Shown piece by piece: positions 10,441 to 20,708 of a stretch of 64,000 nt of DNA. Location of the stretch: positions 434,001 to 498,000 of the forward strand of contig NZ_AP022612.1 of assembly GCF_010729895.1 (NCBI RefSeq). The letters run 5' to 3'. How positions within the stretch are numbered: the stretch's first letter is position 1; each line of letters begins with the position of its first letter. Under the pieces are notes generated by a model. The model ran no database searches. It worked only from the letters and a program-made list of their open reading frames with translations, and was not told the DNA's origin. Position numbers and translations under genes: made by a program. The DNA comes from Mycolicibacterium confluentis (GTDB lineage Bacteria; Actinomycetota; Actinomycetes; Mycobacteriales; Mycobacteriaceae).

Positions 10441-11112
10441 GTGTCTGAATCGTGGGATGGGCTTCTGACGTCGATGCGTGTGGAGTACGGCTCGGTGGAA
10501 AAGGACGGCAGCGTCGACCTGGACACCGACTGGCTCGGCCCCGACCCGGCAACCGGCTGGCTGGAGCTTCTGCGCACCTGGCTCGCCGAGGCCCAGGGGG
10601 CGGGTGTGGCCGAACCCAACGCGATGGTGGTGGCCACGGTGCACGAGGGAAGGCCCGTCACCCGCACGGTGTTGTGCAAGGGCGTGGACGAGACCGGGAT
10701 CAGCTTCTTCACCAACTACGACTCCGCCAAGGGCGCCGACCTGGCGGTCACGCCGTACGCGTCTGCGACGTTCCCCTGGTACCAGCTGGGGCGGCAGATC
10801 CATGTCCGCGGGGCCGTCACCAAGGTGAGCGCCGAGGAGACGGCCGACTACTGGTCGAAACGGCCACGCGGGTCTCAACTGGGCGCGTGGGCGTCGGCGC
10901 AGTCGCAGCCCATCGAGTCCCGTGCCGCGCTGCTGAGCCAGTTGGCCGACGTCACCGCACGGTTCGCCGACGACGCCGAGGTGCCCGTGCCGCCGCACTG
11001 GGGTGGCTACCGCATCGCACCTGAGGTGGTCGAGTTCTGGCAGGGCCGGGAGAACCGGATTCACAACCGGATCAGGATCACGGGCGGGCGCGTGCAGCGC
11101 CTGCAACCGTGA
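10441..11112 (+). CDS. pdxH: Pyridoxamine 5'-phosphate oxidase PdxH
   Basis: A 223-residue FMN flavoprotein that oxidises pyridoxine or pyridoxamine 5'-phosphate to PLP. The split-barrel core includes [23 protein letters not shown] (FMN site, about residues 59-81), [13 protein letters not shown] (about 90-102) and the C-terminal PLP-contact signature [19 protein letters not shown]. The protein closes with the conserved basic NRIHNRIRI segment. The start at GTG 10441 is backed by a leaderless promoter. Its stop overlaps the start of the MFS gene by four bases, so the two are translationally coupled. Confidence 0.93.
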   Translation: MSESWDGLLTSMRVEYGSVEKDGSVDLDTDWLGPDPATGWLELLRTWLAEAQGAGVAEPNAMVVATVHEGRPVTRTVLCKGVDETGISFFTNYDSAKGADLAVTPYASATFPWYQLGRQIHVRGAVTKVSAEETADYWSKRPRGSQLGAWASAQSQPIESRAALLSQLADVTARFADDAEVPVPPHWGGYRIAPEVVEFWQGRENRIHNRIRITGGRVQRLQP

Positions 11113-12410
11113 GGCGATTCTTCGCCGACACCACACCCCTGAAACAGCCCGACTTCCGTCGGCTGTGGTGGGCCGGGGTTCCGACCGTGATCGGCGCGAA
11201 CCTGACGATCTTCGCGGTCCCGGTGCAGCTGTACGTGCTGACCGAGAACTCGGCGTACGTCGGGCTGGCCGGTGCGTTCGCGTTGGTGCCGCTGATCGTG
11301 TTCGGGCTGTGGGGCGGTGCGTGGGCCGACGCGATGGACAAGCGCGTGCTGCTGATCATCGCGTCCTGCGGGCTGGCGGGTGCTTCGGTGCTGCTGTGGC
11401 TGCAGGCCGCGCTGGGGCTGGACAACGTGTGGCTTGTGCTGTGCCTGCTGGCGGTTCAGCAGGCGTTCTACGCGATCAACTCACCCACGCGGGCCGCCGC
11501 CATTCCCCGGATGGTTCCGGACGAGCAGTTGGCCGCGGCCAACTCGCTGAACATGACGGTGACGCAGTTCGGCGCCATCGTGGGTCCGCTGCTTGCCGGA
11601 CTGATGCTGGCGTGGGTGGACCTGTCGACGCTCTATCTCGTCGATGCGATCACGTGCCTGGCGCCGATTTGGGCGACATGGCGGCTGACGTCCATGCCGC
11701 CGACGGAGACGGCCGAGGGCGGGTCCCGCTGGGGTTTCGGCGCGGTGTGGGAGGGCTTCCGGTACCTGGCCGGCAACACCGTCGTGCTGATGTCGTTCGT
11801 GGTCGACCTCATCGCGATGATCTTCGGCATGCCGCGGGCGCTGTTCCCGCAGATCGCCCATGAGAGCTTCGGCGGTCCGGTCGACGGCGGCACAACGATG
11901 GCGCTGCTGGCCGCAGCGATGTCGATCGGTGCCGTGGCGGGCGGCGTCTTCTCGGGTTGGCTCCCCCGAGTGCGACGGCAGGGGCTCGCGGTGGTGGTGT
12001 CGATCGTCGTCTGGGGCGTCGCGATGATCGGGTTCGGCCTGGCATGCGGACTGGCCGGGGGACAGGCCGGCGCACTCCTGATGGTCGCGATCGTCTTCCT
12101 GGCGGTCGGTGGTGCGGCCGACATGGTGTCGGCGGCGTTCCGGTCGACGATCCTGCAGCAGGCCGCCTCCGACGAACTCCGGGGCCGCCTGCAGGGTGTC
12201 TTCCTCGTCGTGGTGGCCGGGGGACCCCGCGTCGCCGACGTGCTGCACGGTTCGGCGGCGGTGGCCGTCGGCACGGCCGCGGCGGCGGCCGGGGGCGGCG
12301 CGCTGGTCGTGATCGGCTTGGTGGTCGCCTCGCTCGCGGTCCCGGCCTTCATCCGCTACCGCGTCAGTGTGGGACTGCCACGCCAAACGCCGGAGACCGA
12401 CAAAATATGA
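11109..12410 (+). CDS. MFS exporter (EntS/MFS_3 type)
   Basis: A 433-residue major-facilitator protein with about 12 transmembrane helices. It begins [20 protein letters not shown], a pattern common to the MFS_3 (enterobactin exporter EntS-like) group, and has the loop 2-3 motif [11 protein letters not shown] near residue 75. A central cytoplasmic loop lies near 200-215. It overlaps pdxH by GTGA, so its translation follows pdxH. A TetR gene follows after a hairpin and is a likely regulator. The substrate is unknown; siderophore or drug export are possibilities from the family only. Confidence 0.85.
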   Translation: MRRFFADTTPLKQPDFRRLWWAGVPTVIGANLTIFAVPVQLYVLTENSAYVGLAGAFALVPLIVFGLWGGAWADAMDKRVLLIIASCGLAGASVLLWLQAALGLDNVWLVLCLLAVQQAFYAINSPTRAAAIPRMVPDEQLAAANSLNMTVTQFGAIVGPLLAGLMLAWVDLSTLYLVDAITCLAPIWATWRLTSMPPTETAEGGSRWGFGAVWEGFRYLAGNTVVLMSFVVDLIAMIFGMPRALFPQIAHESFGGPVDGGTTMALLAAAMSIGAVAGGVFSGWLPRVRRQGLAVVVSIVVWGVAMIGFGLACGLAGGQAGALLMVAIVFLAVGGAADMVSAAFRSTILQQAASDELRGRLQGVFLVVVAGGPRVADVLHGSAAVAVGTAAAAAGGGALVVIGLVVASLAVPAFIRYRVSVGLPRQTPETDKI

Positions 12411-12411
12411 C

Positions 12412-12445
12412 GGCTGCGAAATGCCCATCGCGGCACTTTGCAGCC
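12412..12445. promoter_or_regulatory. Inverted repeat upstream of TetR gene (operator or terminator)
   Basis: The arms GGCTGCGAAATGCC (12412-12425) and GGCACTTTGCAGCC (12432-12445) pair at 12 of 14 positions around a 6-base spacer. It begins two bases after the MFS stop and ends 19 bases before the -10 of the TetR gene, so it covers the -35 region. It could be a TetR operator, a terminator, or both. Confidence 0.5.
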
Positions 12446-12464
12446 ATCGCGGCGCCGGCGCCTC

Positions 12465-12470
12465 TAGCAT
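12465..12470 (+). promoter_or_regulatory. -10 hexamer of TetR gene
   Basis: TAGCAT ends 7 bases before the GTG at 12478. This favours that GTG over the ATG at 12469, which lies inside the hexamer. Confidence 0.45.
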
Positions 12471-12477
12471 GCAGCGT

Positions 12478-13116
12478 GTGGGGAACGCCGCTGGCAGTCT
12501 TGGGCTTCGGGAACGAAAGAAACAACGAACGCGCGCGACATTGATCGACGCTGCCGTTCGGCTGTGCCTTGAGCAGGGCTACGGCAACACCACCGTCGAG
12601 CAGATCGCGGCCGCGGCGGACGTGTCGCCGCGCACCTTCAGCCGGTACTTCGCCACCAAGGACGCCGTCGTCATGACGCTGCTCGAGGATTTCGTACAGG
12701 CCGTGTCCGACGAGCTCGACCGGATTCCCGCCGACGTGCCCGCGCTGGAGGCGCTCAAACGCGCACACATCGGCGTGCTGAACACCGTGCCGTCCGGCGA
12801 CGTCGAGGGCCTGACGTCGGAGCGCATCGTGCTGATGCTGCGCATCGTCAACTCGACACCCGGCCTCAAGGCCGCCGCCGCCGATTTCCGGCCGCAGGCG
12901 ACCGCGTTCGTCATGGCAAAGCGGCTCGGTGTCAGCATCGAGGATCGTCGTCTGCACCTGGTGATGACGGTCTGGGCGTCGATCATCCTCACGGCCTGCG
13001 GAGACCTCGTCGACGACCGCGACGGGCAGGAACTGGGGCCCGAGCTGATGGTCGAGCGCATCTCGGGGACGTTCGCCGAGTTCACCGAGTTGACCGCGGA
13101 ACTGCCGCGGAACTGA
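12478..13116 (+). CDS. TetR family transcriptional regulator
   Basis: A 212-residue repressor. The N-terminal DNA-binding domain is clear: RERKKQRTRATLIDAAVRLC, then VEQIAAAADVSPRTFSRYF (helix-turn-helix, about residues 45-63) and ATKDAVVMTLLE. The C-terminal ligand domain (about 80-212) has no recognisable specificity. GTG 12478 is preferred because a TAGCAT element sits 7 bases upstream; ATG 12469 would add three residues. An imperfect palindrome upstream is a good operator candidate. Target genes are probably itself and the MFS exporter before it, although the latter is co-transcribed with pdxH. Confidence 0.88.
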   Translation: MGNAAGSLGLRERKKQRTRATLIDAAVRLCLEQGYGNTTVEQIAAAADVSPRTFSRYFATKDAVVMTLLEDFVQAVSDELDRIPADVPALEALKRAHIGVLNTVPSGDVEGLTSERIVLMLRIVNSTPGLKAAAADFRPQATAFVMAKRLGVSIEDRRLHLVMTVWASIILTACGDLVDDRDGQELGPELMVERISGTFAEFTELTAELPRN

Positions 13117-13247
13117 CTCGCGGCGCCCGCCGAACGGTCATTCCGGGGTCGAGAGCAACCCCCCGCAGGCGTAGCGTCAGCGCAGCGACTACCTTTCCTA
13201 GGTACAGACAGCACTTGCGGCTGCCGACAAGCGCAGAAGGGGTTCTT

Positions 13248-14546
<1,299 letters not shown>

Positions 14547-14556
14547 CCTCGCTGCT

Positions 14557-14590
14557 CTTTCTCGCCCATAACAACGTTTGGGCGAGAAAG
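14557..14590 (+). terminator. Hairpin terminator after gltA
   Basis: Arms CTTTCTCGCCCA and TGGGCGAGAAAG form a perfect 12-bp stem around a 10-base loop (14569-14578), 11 bases after the gltA stop. There is no U-tract, as is common in mycobacteria. Confidence 0.8.
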
Positions 14591-14654
14591 TGTGAGTGAT
14601 TAGCGTCGTTTCGTCGATATCGGCGGGGGTTGGTCCTTGCCAAGCCAACAGTTG

Positions 14655-14687
14655 TAGTTTCACAATCGTTGTGTGAATGCAACGATC
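14655..14687. promoter_or_regulatory. Promoter and overlapping palindromes at start of MFS-MarR operon
   Basis: TAGTTT (14655-14660) fits a -10. CACAATCGTTGTG (14661-14673) and ATCGTTG-N8-CAACGAT (14665-14686) are perfect inverted repeats overlapping each other and the GTG start. Placement over the transcription and translation start suggests a repressor site for the MarR protein encoded downstream. Confidence 0.5.
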
Positions 14688-16136
14688 GGTGAGCTCAGCC
14701 GCGGCCGGAAGATGGTGATCCTGGCCTCCTGCTGCCTGAGCCTGCTGATCGTGTCGATGGACATGACGATCGTGAATGTCGCGATCCCGTCCATTCGGGC
14801 CGACTTCGACGCATCCGCGGCGCATCTGCAGTGGGTCATCGACATCTACACGCTGGTGCTCGCGTCCCTGCTGCTGTTGTCCGGTGCCGCAGGCGACCGC
14901 TGGGGCAGACGACGGGTCTTCCAGATCGGTCTGACGGTCTTCGCGTTCGGTTCGCTGCTGTGCTCCCTGGCCCCGAGCATCGAAATGCTGATTGCGGCGC
15001 GCTTCGTGCAGGCCGTGGGCGGGTCGATGCTCAATCCGGTGGCGATGTCGATCATCACCCAGGTCTTCACCGATAGGGCCGAACGGGCCCGCGCGATCGG
15101 CATCTGGGGCGGGGTGGTCGGCATTTCGATGGCGCTGGGGCCCATCGTCGGCGGGGCGCTGATCGAGTACGTCGGGTGGCGATCGGTGTTCTGGATCAAC
15201 CTGCCCATCTGCGCACTGGCGATCGTGCTGACCGCGGTGTTCGTGCCCGCGAGCAGATCGTCGACCGTGCGCGACTGGGACCCCATCGGCCAACTGCTGG
15301 GTATGGCAACGCTTTTCGGGATGGTCTACGTCCTGATCGAAGGGCCCAGTCACGGTTGGCAGGCGCCGATGACGGTGACGGCCGGCGCCGTCGCCGTGCT
15401 CGCCGCCGCGGGTTTTCTGTACTGGGAGGGGCGCCATCACGACCCGTTCATCGACCTCCGTTTCTTCCGCAGCATCCCGTTCGCCTCGGCGACGGTCATC
15501 GGGATCTGTGCGTTCGCGGCCTACGGCGCCTTCCTGTTCATGATGTCGCTGTATCTGCAGGGGCACCTGGGTTACACGGCCATGCACACGGGCCTGCTGT
15601 ACCTGCCGCTGGCGGTCGGCGCGCTGATCTTCTCACCGCTGTCAGGCCGGCTCGTGGCCAGATTCGGCAGCCGCCCTTCACTTCTCGTCGCGGGCACTCT
15701 GATCACCGGTGCGACGGTGCTGATGTCGCTGATGACGGCCCACACCCAGACCTGGCAGCTCATCGTGATCTTCGCGGTGTTCGGCGTCGGCTTCAGCATG
15801 GTCAACGCACCGATCACCACGGCCGCTGTCAGCGGGATGCCGCTGGACCGGGCAGGGGCGGCCTCAGCCGTCGCGTCGACCAGCAGGCAGGTGGGCGTCA
15901 GTCTTGGCGTGGCCCTGTGCGGTTCGGTTGCCGGTCTCGCGATCGCCTCGCCCACAACGAATTTCACCGCCGAATCCCGCCCGCTGTGGGTGATCTGCGC
16001 GCTGCTTGGCCTGGTGGTCATCGTCCTGGGCCTCGTCTCGACGTCCCCGCGGGCGCTGCGGTCGGCCGACCGTCTGGCGCCGCTCATCGCCGGACCGCCC
16101 GAGCGCCAGAGGAGGGTCGATGCCGGACACCGCTGA
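14673..16136 (+). CDS. 14-TM MFS drug exporter (EmrB/QacA, DHA2 family)
   Basis: A 487-residue transporter. Its first helix has the DHA2 signature [16 protein letters not shown] (about residues 27-42). Motif A follows after TM2 ([13 protein letters not shown], about 74-86) and motif C-like residues lie in TM5 ([16 protein letters not shown]). Fourteen hydrophobic segments are consistent with proton-driven drug export. The start GTG lies 12 bases after a -10 and inside two palindromes. A MarR gene overlaps its 3' end by 17 bases, forming an efflux-regulator operon. The substrate is not predictable. Confidence 0.9.
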   Translation: MNATIGELSRGRKMVILASCCLSLLIVSMDMTIVNVAIPSIRADFDASAAHLQWVIDIYTLVLASLLLLSGAAGDRWGRRRVFQIGLTVFAFGSLLCSLAPSIEMLIAARFVQAVGGSMLNPVAMSIITQVFTDRAERARAIGIWGGVVGISMALGPIVGGALIEYVGWRSVFWINLPICALAIVLTAVFVPASRSSTVRDWDPIGQLLGMATLFGMVYVLIEGPSHGWQAPMTVTAGAVAVLAAAGFLYWEGRHHDPFIDLRFFRSIPFASATVIGICAFAAYGAFLFMMSLYLQGHLGYTAMHTGLLYLPLAVGALIFSPLSGRLVARFGSRPSLLVAGTLITGATVLMSLMTAHTQTWQLIVIFAVFGVGFSMVNAPITTAAVSGMPLDRAGAASAVASTSRQVGVSLGVALCGSVAGLAIASPTTNFTAESRPLWVICALLGLVVIVLGLVSTSPRALRSADRLAPLIAGPPERQRRVDAGHR

Positions 16137-16530
16137 CGCCGTCTGGCTTGAGATGTCCAAGTTCGTGATCGACAACAAGGACACCTGGAAAAGGGCCGTT
16201 GTGGAGCGAACCGGGCTGCCATTCAGCCGAATTCGCATCCTGCGCCGTCTCGTCCGGGAACCGTTGACCGTCAAACAGATCGCGCAGGCCGCCACGGTGG
16301 ACGCCCCCGCGGCGACGGTGGCGGTCAACGATCTCGAGGAGCGCGGCCTGGTGGTGCGCGAAGTGGACCCCTCGAACCGGCGGTGCAAGGTGGTGTCGCT
16401 GACTGGGGAGGGGCGCGCCATGGTGCAGGTCATCGAGGGCATCGACGACCCGGCGCCCGCATCGCTTCGCGCCCTGGACGGCAGCGAACTCACCGCCCTG
16501 CGGGACCTGCTCGCGAAACTGCGGGCCTAA
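16120..16530 (+). CDS. MarR family regulator of the adjacent MFS exporter
   Basis: A 136-residue winged-helix regulator starting at ATG 16120, with an AGGAGG ribosome-binding site inside the 3' end of the exporter gene. The recognition region is VKQIAQAATVDAPAATVAVN (about residues 47-66) and the wing is VREVDPSNRRCKVVSLTG (about 77-94). It probably represses the operon by binding the palindromes around 14661-14686, and so responds to the exporter's substrate. Its stop overlaps the convergent oxidoreductase gene by four bases. Confidence 0.87.
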   Translation: MPDTADAVWLEMSKFVIDNKDTWKRAVVERTGLPFSRIRILRRLVREPLTVKQIAQAATVDAPAATVAVNDLEERGLVVREVDPSNRRCKVVSLTGEGRAMVQVIEGIDDPAPASLRALDGSELTALRDLLAKLRA

Positions 16531-18092
16531 CCGGGCAGGACGGCCATCGCGGCGTTGTGCCCGCCGATCCCCGACACCGCCCCGCCCCGCAGCGCACCGG
16601 AACCGCACATCAGGATGCGCTCGTGCGCGGTGGCCACACCCCAACGCCGCGCCGCGGTGTCCAGTTGATCGTCGTCGCCGGCGAACGGCCAACTGAGCGC
16701 GCCGTGGAAGATGTTGCCTGCCGTCATCCCCAGCGTGGCCTCGAGGTCGGCGGTGGTCTTGGCCTCGATGCACGGCTGGCCCTCGCCGTCGAGCATCACC
16801 ACATCCTGAACAGGTTCGGCAAGAACCGAATTCAACGATCGCAGCACGGCGTCGGTGAGGCGGGTGCGGATGTCGTCGGGATCAGTGCCGACGGTGAGTC
16901 CGTGCGGGGTGTGCAGGCCGAACACCGTCAGGGTCTGCGCTCCGGAGGCGCGCAGTTCGGGGGACAGGATGGAGGGGTCGGCCAGCGAATGGCAGTAGAT
17001 CTCGCACGGAAGAGGATCCGGGATGGCACCGCCGACGGCCTGCTGGTGGGCGGCGTCGAGTTGGGACCAGGTCTCGTTGATGTGGAACGTCCCGCCGAAA
17101 GCCTGCTCGGGTGTCACAGAGTCGTCGCGCAGTCGGGGCAGCCTGCGCAACATCAGGTTGACCTTGACCTGGGCGCCGGGCGCGGTGACCGGGACCGCTT
17201 CGCCGACAAGTTGCGCAAGCACCGCCGGTGTCACGTTCGCCAGCACATGACCCGCGGCGACGACGTGCTCGCGGCCGTCCTGCCGGTAGCGCACCTCGCC
17301 GTCCGGGGTGATCGCGAAAACCTCTGCCCCGGTGACGATGTCGGCGCCGAAGCGGGTGGCGGAAGCGGCCAGTGCGCTGGTGACCGCGCCCATGCCTCCG
17401 ATCGGCACATCCCAGTCGCCGGTACCGCCGCCCAGCAGGTGGTAGAGCAGGCAGATGTTCTGTCGCAGGCTCGGTTCGCACGTGCGCGCGAATGTTCCGA
17501 TCAGAGCGTCGGTGGCGACCACGCCCCGAACCACGTCGTTCTCCACCGCAGCCGTGATGGCGTCGGCGATCGGGTGCTCCGTCACCATGTCCCAGGCAAG
17601 CGCGGCATCGTTGTCGCCGCTGTCGAGGATCAACTGCCGGGCCTGCGTGCGAGTGCGCAGCGGTTCCAGCAGAGTGGGCCACAGACGTTCGGTGACGATC
17701 CCTGCGCGGCGGTAGAACTGGGCGAACCCGGCGGCATCGGCCTCTGCCCCAATAGCCGCGAACGCCGCAGAATCGGGCTCGATCCCGATCAGCAGGCCTG
17801 TGCGGCCCTCGGTGGACGGATCGGGGGTGTAGGACGAGTAGCGCCTGCGGGCCAGTTGCAGCGGTGCGCCGAGATCGTCGATGATCTGCCGCGGCAGCAG
17901 GCTGACCAGGTACGAGTACCGCGACAAGTGCGCGTCGACTCCCGGGAACGCCTGCGCCGACACCGCGGCCCCGCCGACCTGTGGCTGCCGTTCCAGCACT
18001 CGCACCCGTCGACCCGCCCGCGCCAGGTACGCCGCGGCGACCAGCCCGTTGTGGCCGCCGCCGACGACGGCGACGTCGATGGTCTCAGTCAT
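16527..18092 (-). CDS. Phytoene dehydrogenase-like FAD oxidoreductase (Rv0897c-like)
   Basis: A 521-residue flavoprotein of the CrtI/NAD(P)-FAD amine-oxidase superfamily. An N-terminal Rossmann motif binds FAD (IDVAVVGGGHNGLVAAAYLA, residues about 5-24), followed by ARAGRRVRVLERQPQVGGAA. A C-terminal motif (LMCGSGALRGGAVSGIGGHNAA) completes the FAD pocket. The family desaturates or isomerises carotenoid-like lipids, but the substrate of the Rv0897c group is unknown. It starts four bases after the DUF2630 stop, so the two form an operon. ATG 18092 was chosen because the fingerprint starts five residues later. Confidence 0.85.
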   Translation of the reverse strand: MTETIDVAVVGGGHNGLVAAAYLARAGRRVRVLERQPQVGGAAVSAQAFPGVDAHLSRYSYLVSLLPRQIIDDLGAPLQLARRRYSSYTPDPSTEGRTGLLIGIEPDSAAFAAIGAEADAAGFAQFYRRAGIVTERLWPTLLEPLRTRTQARQLILDSGDNDAALAWDMVTEHPIADAITAAVENDVVRGVVATDALIGTFARTCEPSLRQNICLLYHLLGGGTGDWDVPIGGMGAVTSALAASATRFGADIVTGAEVFAITPDGEVRYRQDGREHVVAAGHVLANVTPAVLAQLVGEAVPVTAPGAQVKVNLMLRRLPRLRDDSVTPEQAFGGTFHINETWSQLDAAHQQAVGGAIPDPLPCEIYCHSLADPSILSPELRASGAQTLTVFGLHTPHGLTVGTDPDDIRTRLTDAVLRSLNSVLAEPVQDVVMLDGEGQPCIEAKTTADLEATLGMTAGNIFHGALSWPFAGDDDQLDTAARRWGVATAHERILMCGSGALRGGAVSGIGGHNAAMAVLPG

Positions 18093-18096
18093 CGCT

Positions 18097-18360
18097 TCAG
18101 TTCTGGTAACGCTCGACTTCGTCGCCGGGGCGCACGCTGGCATCGCCGGGATCCCCTCCGCTGGAGCGGAGCGCGCGACGCTGGCGCAGCAGGTCCCAGC
18201 ACTGGTCGAGGGCGATCTCGATGTTCCGCAGGCGGTCGTGTTCCTCGGATTCGGTGATCTCGCTCTTCTGCAGGCGCGACCGGAGAGCCTTCTCTTCGGC
18301 CACCAATTCGTGAATGCGGGACAGGGTGTCTCTGTCGTCGGATTGGTGCTGTGCAGCCAT
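18097..18360 (-). CDS. DUF2630 protein (Rv0898c-like)
   Basis: An 87-residue, charged, helical protein (MAAQHQSDDRDTLSRIHELV...). The central part (about residues 15-60) is rich in Glu, Leu and Arg and likely forms a coiled coil. The C-terminus has LRQRRALRSSGGDPGDASVR, typical of DUF2630. Length and neighbours match Rv0898c. The function is unknown. It is divergent from the FKBP gene by 46 bases and leads into the FAD oxidoreductase gene. Confidence 0.85.
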   Translation of the reverse strand: MAAQHQSDDRDTLSRIHELVAEEKALRSRLQKSEITESEEHDRLRNIEIALDQCWDLLRQRRALRSSGGDPGDASVRPGDEVERYQN

Positions 18361-18393
18361 CTTGCAAGTGTGCCCGATCGAGAGGCCGCGGAC

Positions 18394-18399
18394 TAAGGT
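18394..18399 (+). promoter_or_regulatory. -10 hexamer, leaderless FKBP gene
   Basis: TAAGGT ends 7 bases before the ATG at 18407, so transcription probably begins at the start codon. Confidence 0.5.
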
Positions 18400-18406
18400 C
18401 ATTGCA

Positions 18407-18769
18407 ATGACGAACAAACCTGAGATCGAGTTCCCCGACGGCCCCGCGCCGGCAGAACTGGTCATCGAAGACCTGGTGGTGGGCGAGGGCGCGGAGGCGG
18501 TGCCGGGTGGCACGGTCGAGGTTCATTACGTCGGCGTCGAATATGACACCGGCGAGGAATTCGACAGCTCGTGGGATCGCGGGCAGAGCATCGAGTTCCC
18601 GTTGCGCGGGCTGATCCAGGGCTGGCAGGACGGCATTCCCGGAATGAAGGTCGGTGGACGGCGCAAGCTGACCATTCCGCCCGCACAGGCATACGGCCCC
18701 GCGGGCGGCGGGCACCGGTTGTCCGGCAAGACGCTGATATTCGTGATCGACCTGCTCGGCACGCGCTAA
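18407..18769 (+). CDS. FKBP-type peptidyl-prolyl cis-trans isomerase
   Basis: A 120-residue single-domain FKBP that isomerises X-Pro bonds during folding. The core motifs are all present: VEVHYVGVEYDTGEEFDSSW (about residues 40-59), LIQGWQDGIPGMKVGGRRKL (about 70-89), IPPAQAYG and a C-terminal LIFVIDLLG. No signal peptide is seen, so it is cytosolic. The ATG follows a -10 element by 7 bases. A hairpin terminator follows 22 bases after the stop. Confidence 0.93.
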   Translation: MTNKPEIEFPDGPAPAELVIEDLVVGEGAEAVPGGTVEVHYVGVEYDTGEEFDSSWDRGQSIEFPLRGLIQGWQDGIPGMKVGGRRKLTIPPAQAYGPAGGGHRLSGKTLIFVIDLLGTR

Positions 18770-18791
18770 CAGCAAACTGCTTTTCCTCGAC

Positions 18792-18825
18792 GACGGCCGG
18801 GGCGGTGATATCCGCCTCGGCCGTC
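18792..18825 (+). terminator. Hairpin terminator after FKBP gene
   Basis: Arms GACGGCCGGGGCGG (18792-18805) and CCGCCTCGGCCGTC (18812-18825) pair at 13 of 14 positions, with the one mismatch a G-U wobble, around the loop TGATAT. Confidence 0.75.
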
Positions 18826-18932
18826 GCTGGCTATTCAGTCAGGGTTTGTGGATCCCGTCCTTCCTGGATGCCGGTGTTCTAGGCTAAAAGTCGTTCACGT
18901 GAGCTAACCGAATGCACGACGATGGAGGTCCA

Positions 18933-19949
18933 ATGTCGGATCCCGAAGAAACGCGCACTGTCACAGGGTGGCGAACGGCATCCAGGCTCTACCGTCAGTC
19001 CCCGGGAATCGGGTGGTTATTGGCGCTTTTGGCCATTCCGCTGTTGCTCGGACTTCTGGGCTGGGGCCTGCTTGATAAGTCCGCCCAGGACACCGAGGTG
19101 TCGCTGCCGAGTACAGCGCCGTCGGTCACAGTCCCACCGGCGAGTGCACCCGAGGTGACGGTGCCGGCCGTGGCCTCAGCGCTGTCGATTCTGCGCAATG
19201 GCAATGACATCACCCTCACTGGCGACCTGCCCGATGAGGCCGCCAAGAATGGACTGCTCGATTCACTCCGCGGTGTTTTCGGCCCGGATGTGAATCTGAT
19301 CGATCAGTTGAACATCAAGGCCGGCGTCGACGCTCCGGACCTCTCCGGTCTGGGCGCGGTGTTCAAGGCTGCGGTCGACATCCCAGACTTCAACTGGAAG
19401 CTCGACGGCGACACCATCACCTTGACGGGCACGGCGCCGACCGAAGAGGTCAAGGCGGCAGTCGAGGCGGCCGCCACGTCCGCGTGGCCGAACGTCAAGA
19501 TCGACAACCAGATTCGCGTCGGTGCTCCGGGTGCCCCCGGTGCAGCCACGCCTGCTCCGGCTTCGCCCGCGCCGGCGCCCGCCGGTGAATGCGCGAACCT
19601 GCAGGCCGACATCACCGCGGCACTCAACGCGCCGATCAACTTCCAGACCGACGGTTTCACGCTGACGCCGGGCAGCCAGCAGATGCTGAAGCAGGTGGCG
19701 CAGAAGATCACGGCGTGCCCCGAGGTTCGGATCAAGGTCGACGGCTACACCGACAGCAGCGGCAACGACGCCATCAACGTCCCGCTGAGCGGCAACCGCG
19801 CCAAGGCCGTGGCGGACTACCTGGTGTCGCAGGGCGTCGGGACCGATCTTGTGACCTCACAGGGACACGGTTCGGCCAACCCGATCGCCAGCAACGACAC
19901 GGCCGAGGGCAAGGCCAAGAACCGTCGCGTCGAGATCACGGTCAGCTGA
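18933..19949 (+). CDS. arfA: ArfA (Rv0899-like) OmpA-family envelope protein
   Basis: A 338-residue protein with one N-terminal transmembrane helix (about residues 28-48), a Pro/Val-rich linker, a BON-like region of repeated beta-alpha units (about 70-205), a short Ala-Pro linker and a C-terminal OmpA domain (about 220-338). The OmpA domain shows [22 protein letters not shown] and [10 protein letters not shown], the peptidoglycan-contact pattern. ATG 18933 follows GGAGG by four bases; an ATG at 18912 would add seven residues. In M. tuberculosis ArfA-ArfC support ammonia release and growth at acid pH, as reported for arfABC mutants. Confidence 0.92.
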   Translation: MSDPEETRTVTGWRTASRLYRQSPGIGWLLALLAIPLLLGLLGWGLLDKSAQDTEVSLPSTAPSVTVPPASAPEVTVPAVASALSILRNGNDITLTGDLPDEAAKNGLLDSLRGVFGPDVNLIDQLNIKAGVDAPDLSGLGAVFKAAVDIPDFNWKLDGDTITLTGTAPTEEVKAAVEAAATSAWPNVKIDNQIRVGAPGAPGAATPAPASPAPAPAGECANLQADITAALNAPINFQTDGFTLTPGSQQMLKQVAQKITACPEVRIKVDGYTDSSGNDAINVPLSGNRAKAVADYLVSQGVGTDLVTSQGHGSANPIASNDTAEGKAKNRRVEITVS

Positions 19950-19961
19950 GGAGGATTCGAC

Positions 19962-20117
19962 ATGGACTTCGTCATTCAATGGCTCTGGTACCTGTTGGCG
20001 TTCCTGGTCGGCTCTCTTGTCGCCTGGCTGATCGCCGTCGTCACGATTCGGCGCACCAGCGAGGAGGAGGCGTTCGCCGACCTGCCCGGTTCGCGTCAGA
20101 TAGGAGAAACACGATGA
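19962..20117 (+). CDS. arfB: ArfB small membrane protein
   Basis: A 51-residue protein, [20 protein letters not shown] at the N-terminus. One transmembrane helix spans about residues 5-27 and is followed by [17 protein letters not shown]. The ATG follows GAGGAGG by six bases and is 13 bases after the arfA stop. Its stop overlaps the arfC start (ATGA). Size and position match Rv0900. It is probably a membrane partner of ArfA and ArfC. Confidence 0.9.
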   Translation: MDFVIQWLWYLLAFLVGSLVAWLIAVVTIRRTSEEEAFADLPGSRQIGETR

Positions 20118-20626
20118 GCGACGTGAACTGGTGGCTGATGGCCTTGGCGTTCGTGCTCGGCGTGCTGTTGACGCTCGCCTTCATGATCCGCCGGGTCACC
20201 CGTGAGGTGCCGATTTACGCCCCGCTGGGTCGCGGCCCGAAGGGTGACGTGGGCGCGCCCACGGTGGATACGTCGGGTGCATCCGAAGCCTCGGGCGCCT
20301 CCGGTGCCAAGGCCGCGGGCCTGGCCGCAGGTGCCGGTGCTGGCGTCGCGGGGGCTGCTGCCGCAGCGAAGGCGACCGGGGGCACCGGTGACGTGGAGAT
20401 CGCCGACGAGGCGCCATTCGGTGCCGGGTCGGTGCGCCTGGCGTCGGGAAGTGCGACGGGCCCGTCGGGGTACACGATCAAGGGCAACGAGGACTCGATG
20501 CTCTACCACACCACCGAAAGCCCGTCGTATGAGCAGACCGTCGCCGAGGTCTGGTTCCAGAAGGTCGAGGACGCCGAACGCGCGGGCTTCCAGCGCTGGG
20601 ATATCCGCAGCCAGGGCAATAAGTAG
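20114..20626 (+). CDS. arfC: ArfC membrane-anchored protein (Rv0901-like)
   Basis: A 170-residue protein. Residues 6-24 form a transmembrane helix ([19 protein letters not shown]), then a basic stretch, then a 60-residue Ala-Gly-rich linker ([20 protein letters not shown]). The C-terminal 55 residues ([20 protein letters not shown] to the end) resemble the small domain often fused to ribosomal L21 or envelope proteins in actinobacteria. It overlaps arfB by four bases. Its role in the acid-response operon is unknown. A strong hairpin follows. Confidence 0.88.
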   Translation: MSDVNWWLMALAFVLGVLLTLAFMIRRVTREVPIYAPLGRGPKGDVGAPTVDTSGASEASGASGAKAAGLAAGAGAGVAGAAAAAKATGGTGDVEIADEAPFGAGSVRLASGSATGPSGYTIKGNEDSMLYHTTESPSYEQTVAEVWFQKVEDAERAGFQRWDIRSQGNK

Positions 20627-20640
20627 AACGCCCGCAAAAT

Positions 20641-20686
20641 GTGCGGAATTGCAGGCTATTCGTCGAAAAAGCCTGCAGTTCCGCAC
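20641..20686. terminator. Bidirectional hairpin between arfC and prrA
   Basis: A 17-bp stem (20641-20657 with 20670-20686) has one G-U wobble and a 12-base loop. A-rich runs flank both sides (AAAAT before, AAAA after), so it can terminate the convergent arf and prrA transcripts. Confidence 0.8.
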
Positions 20687-20708
20687 AAAACGCTGCGGTG
20701 TGACCGCG

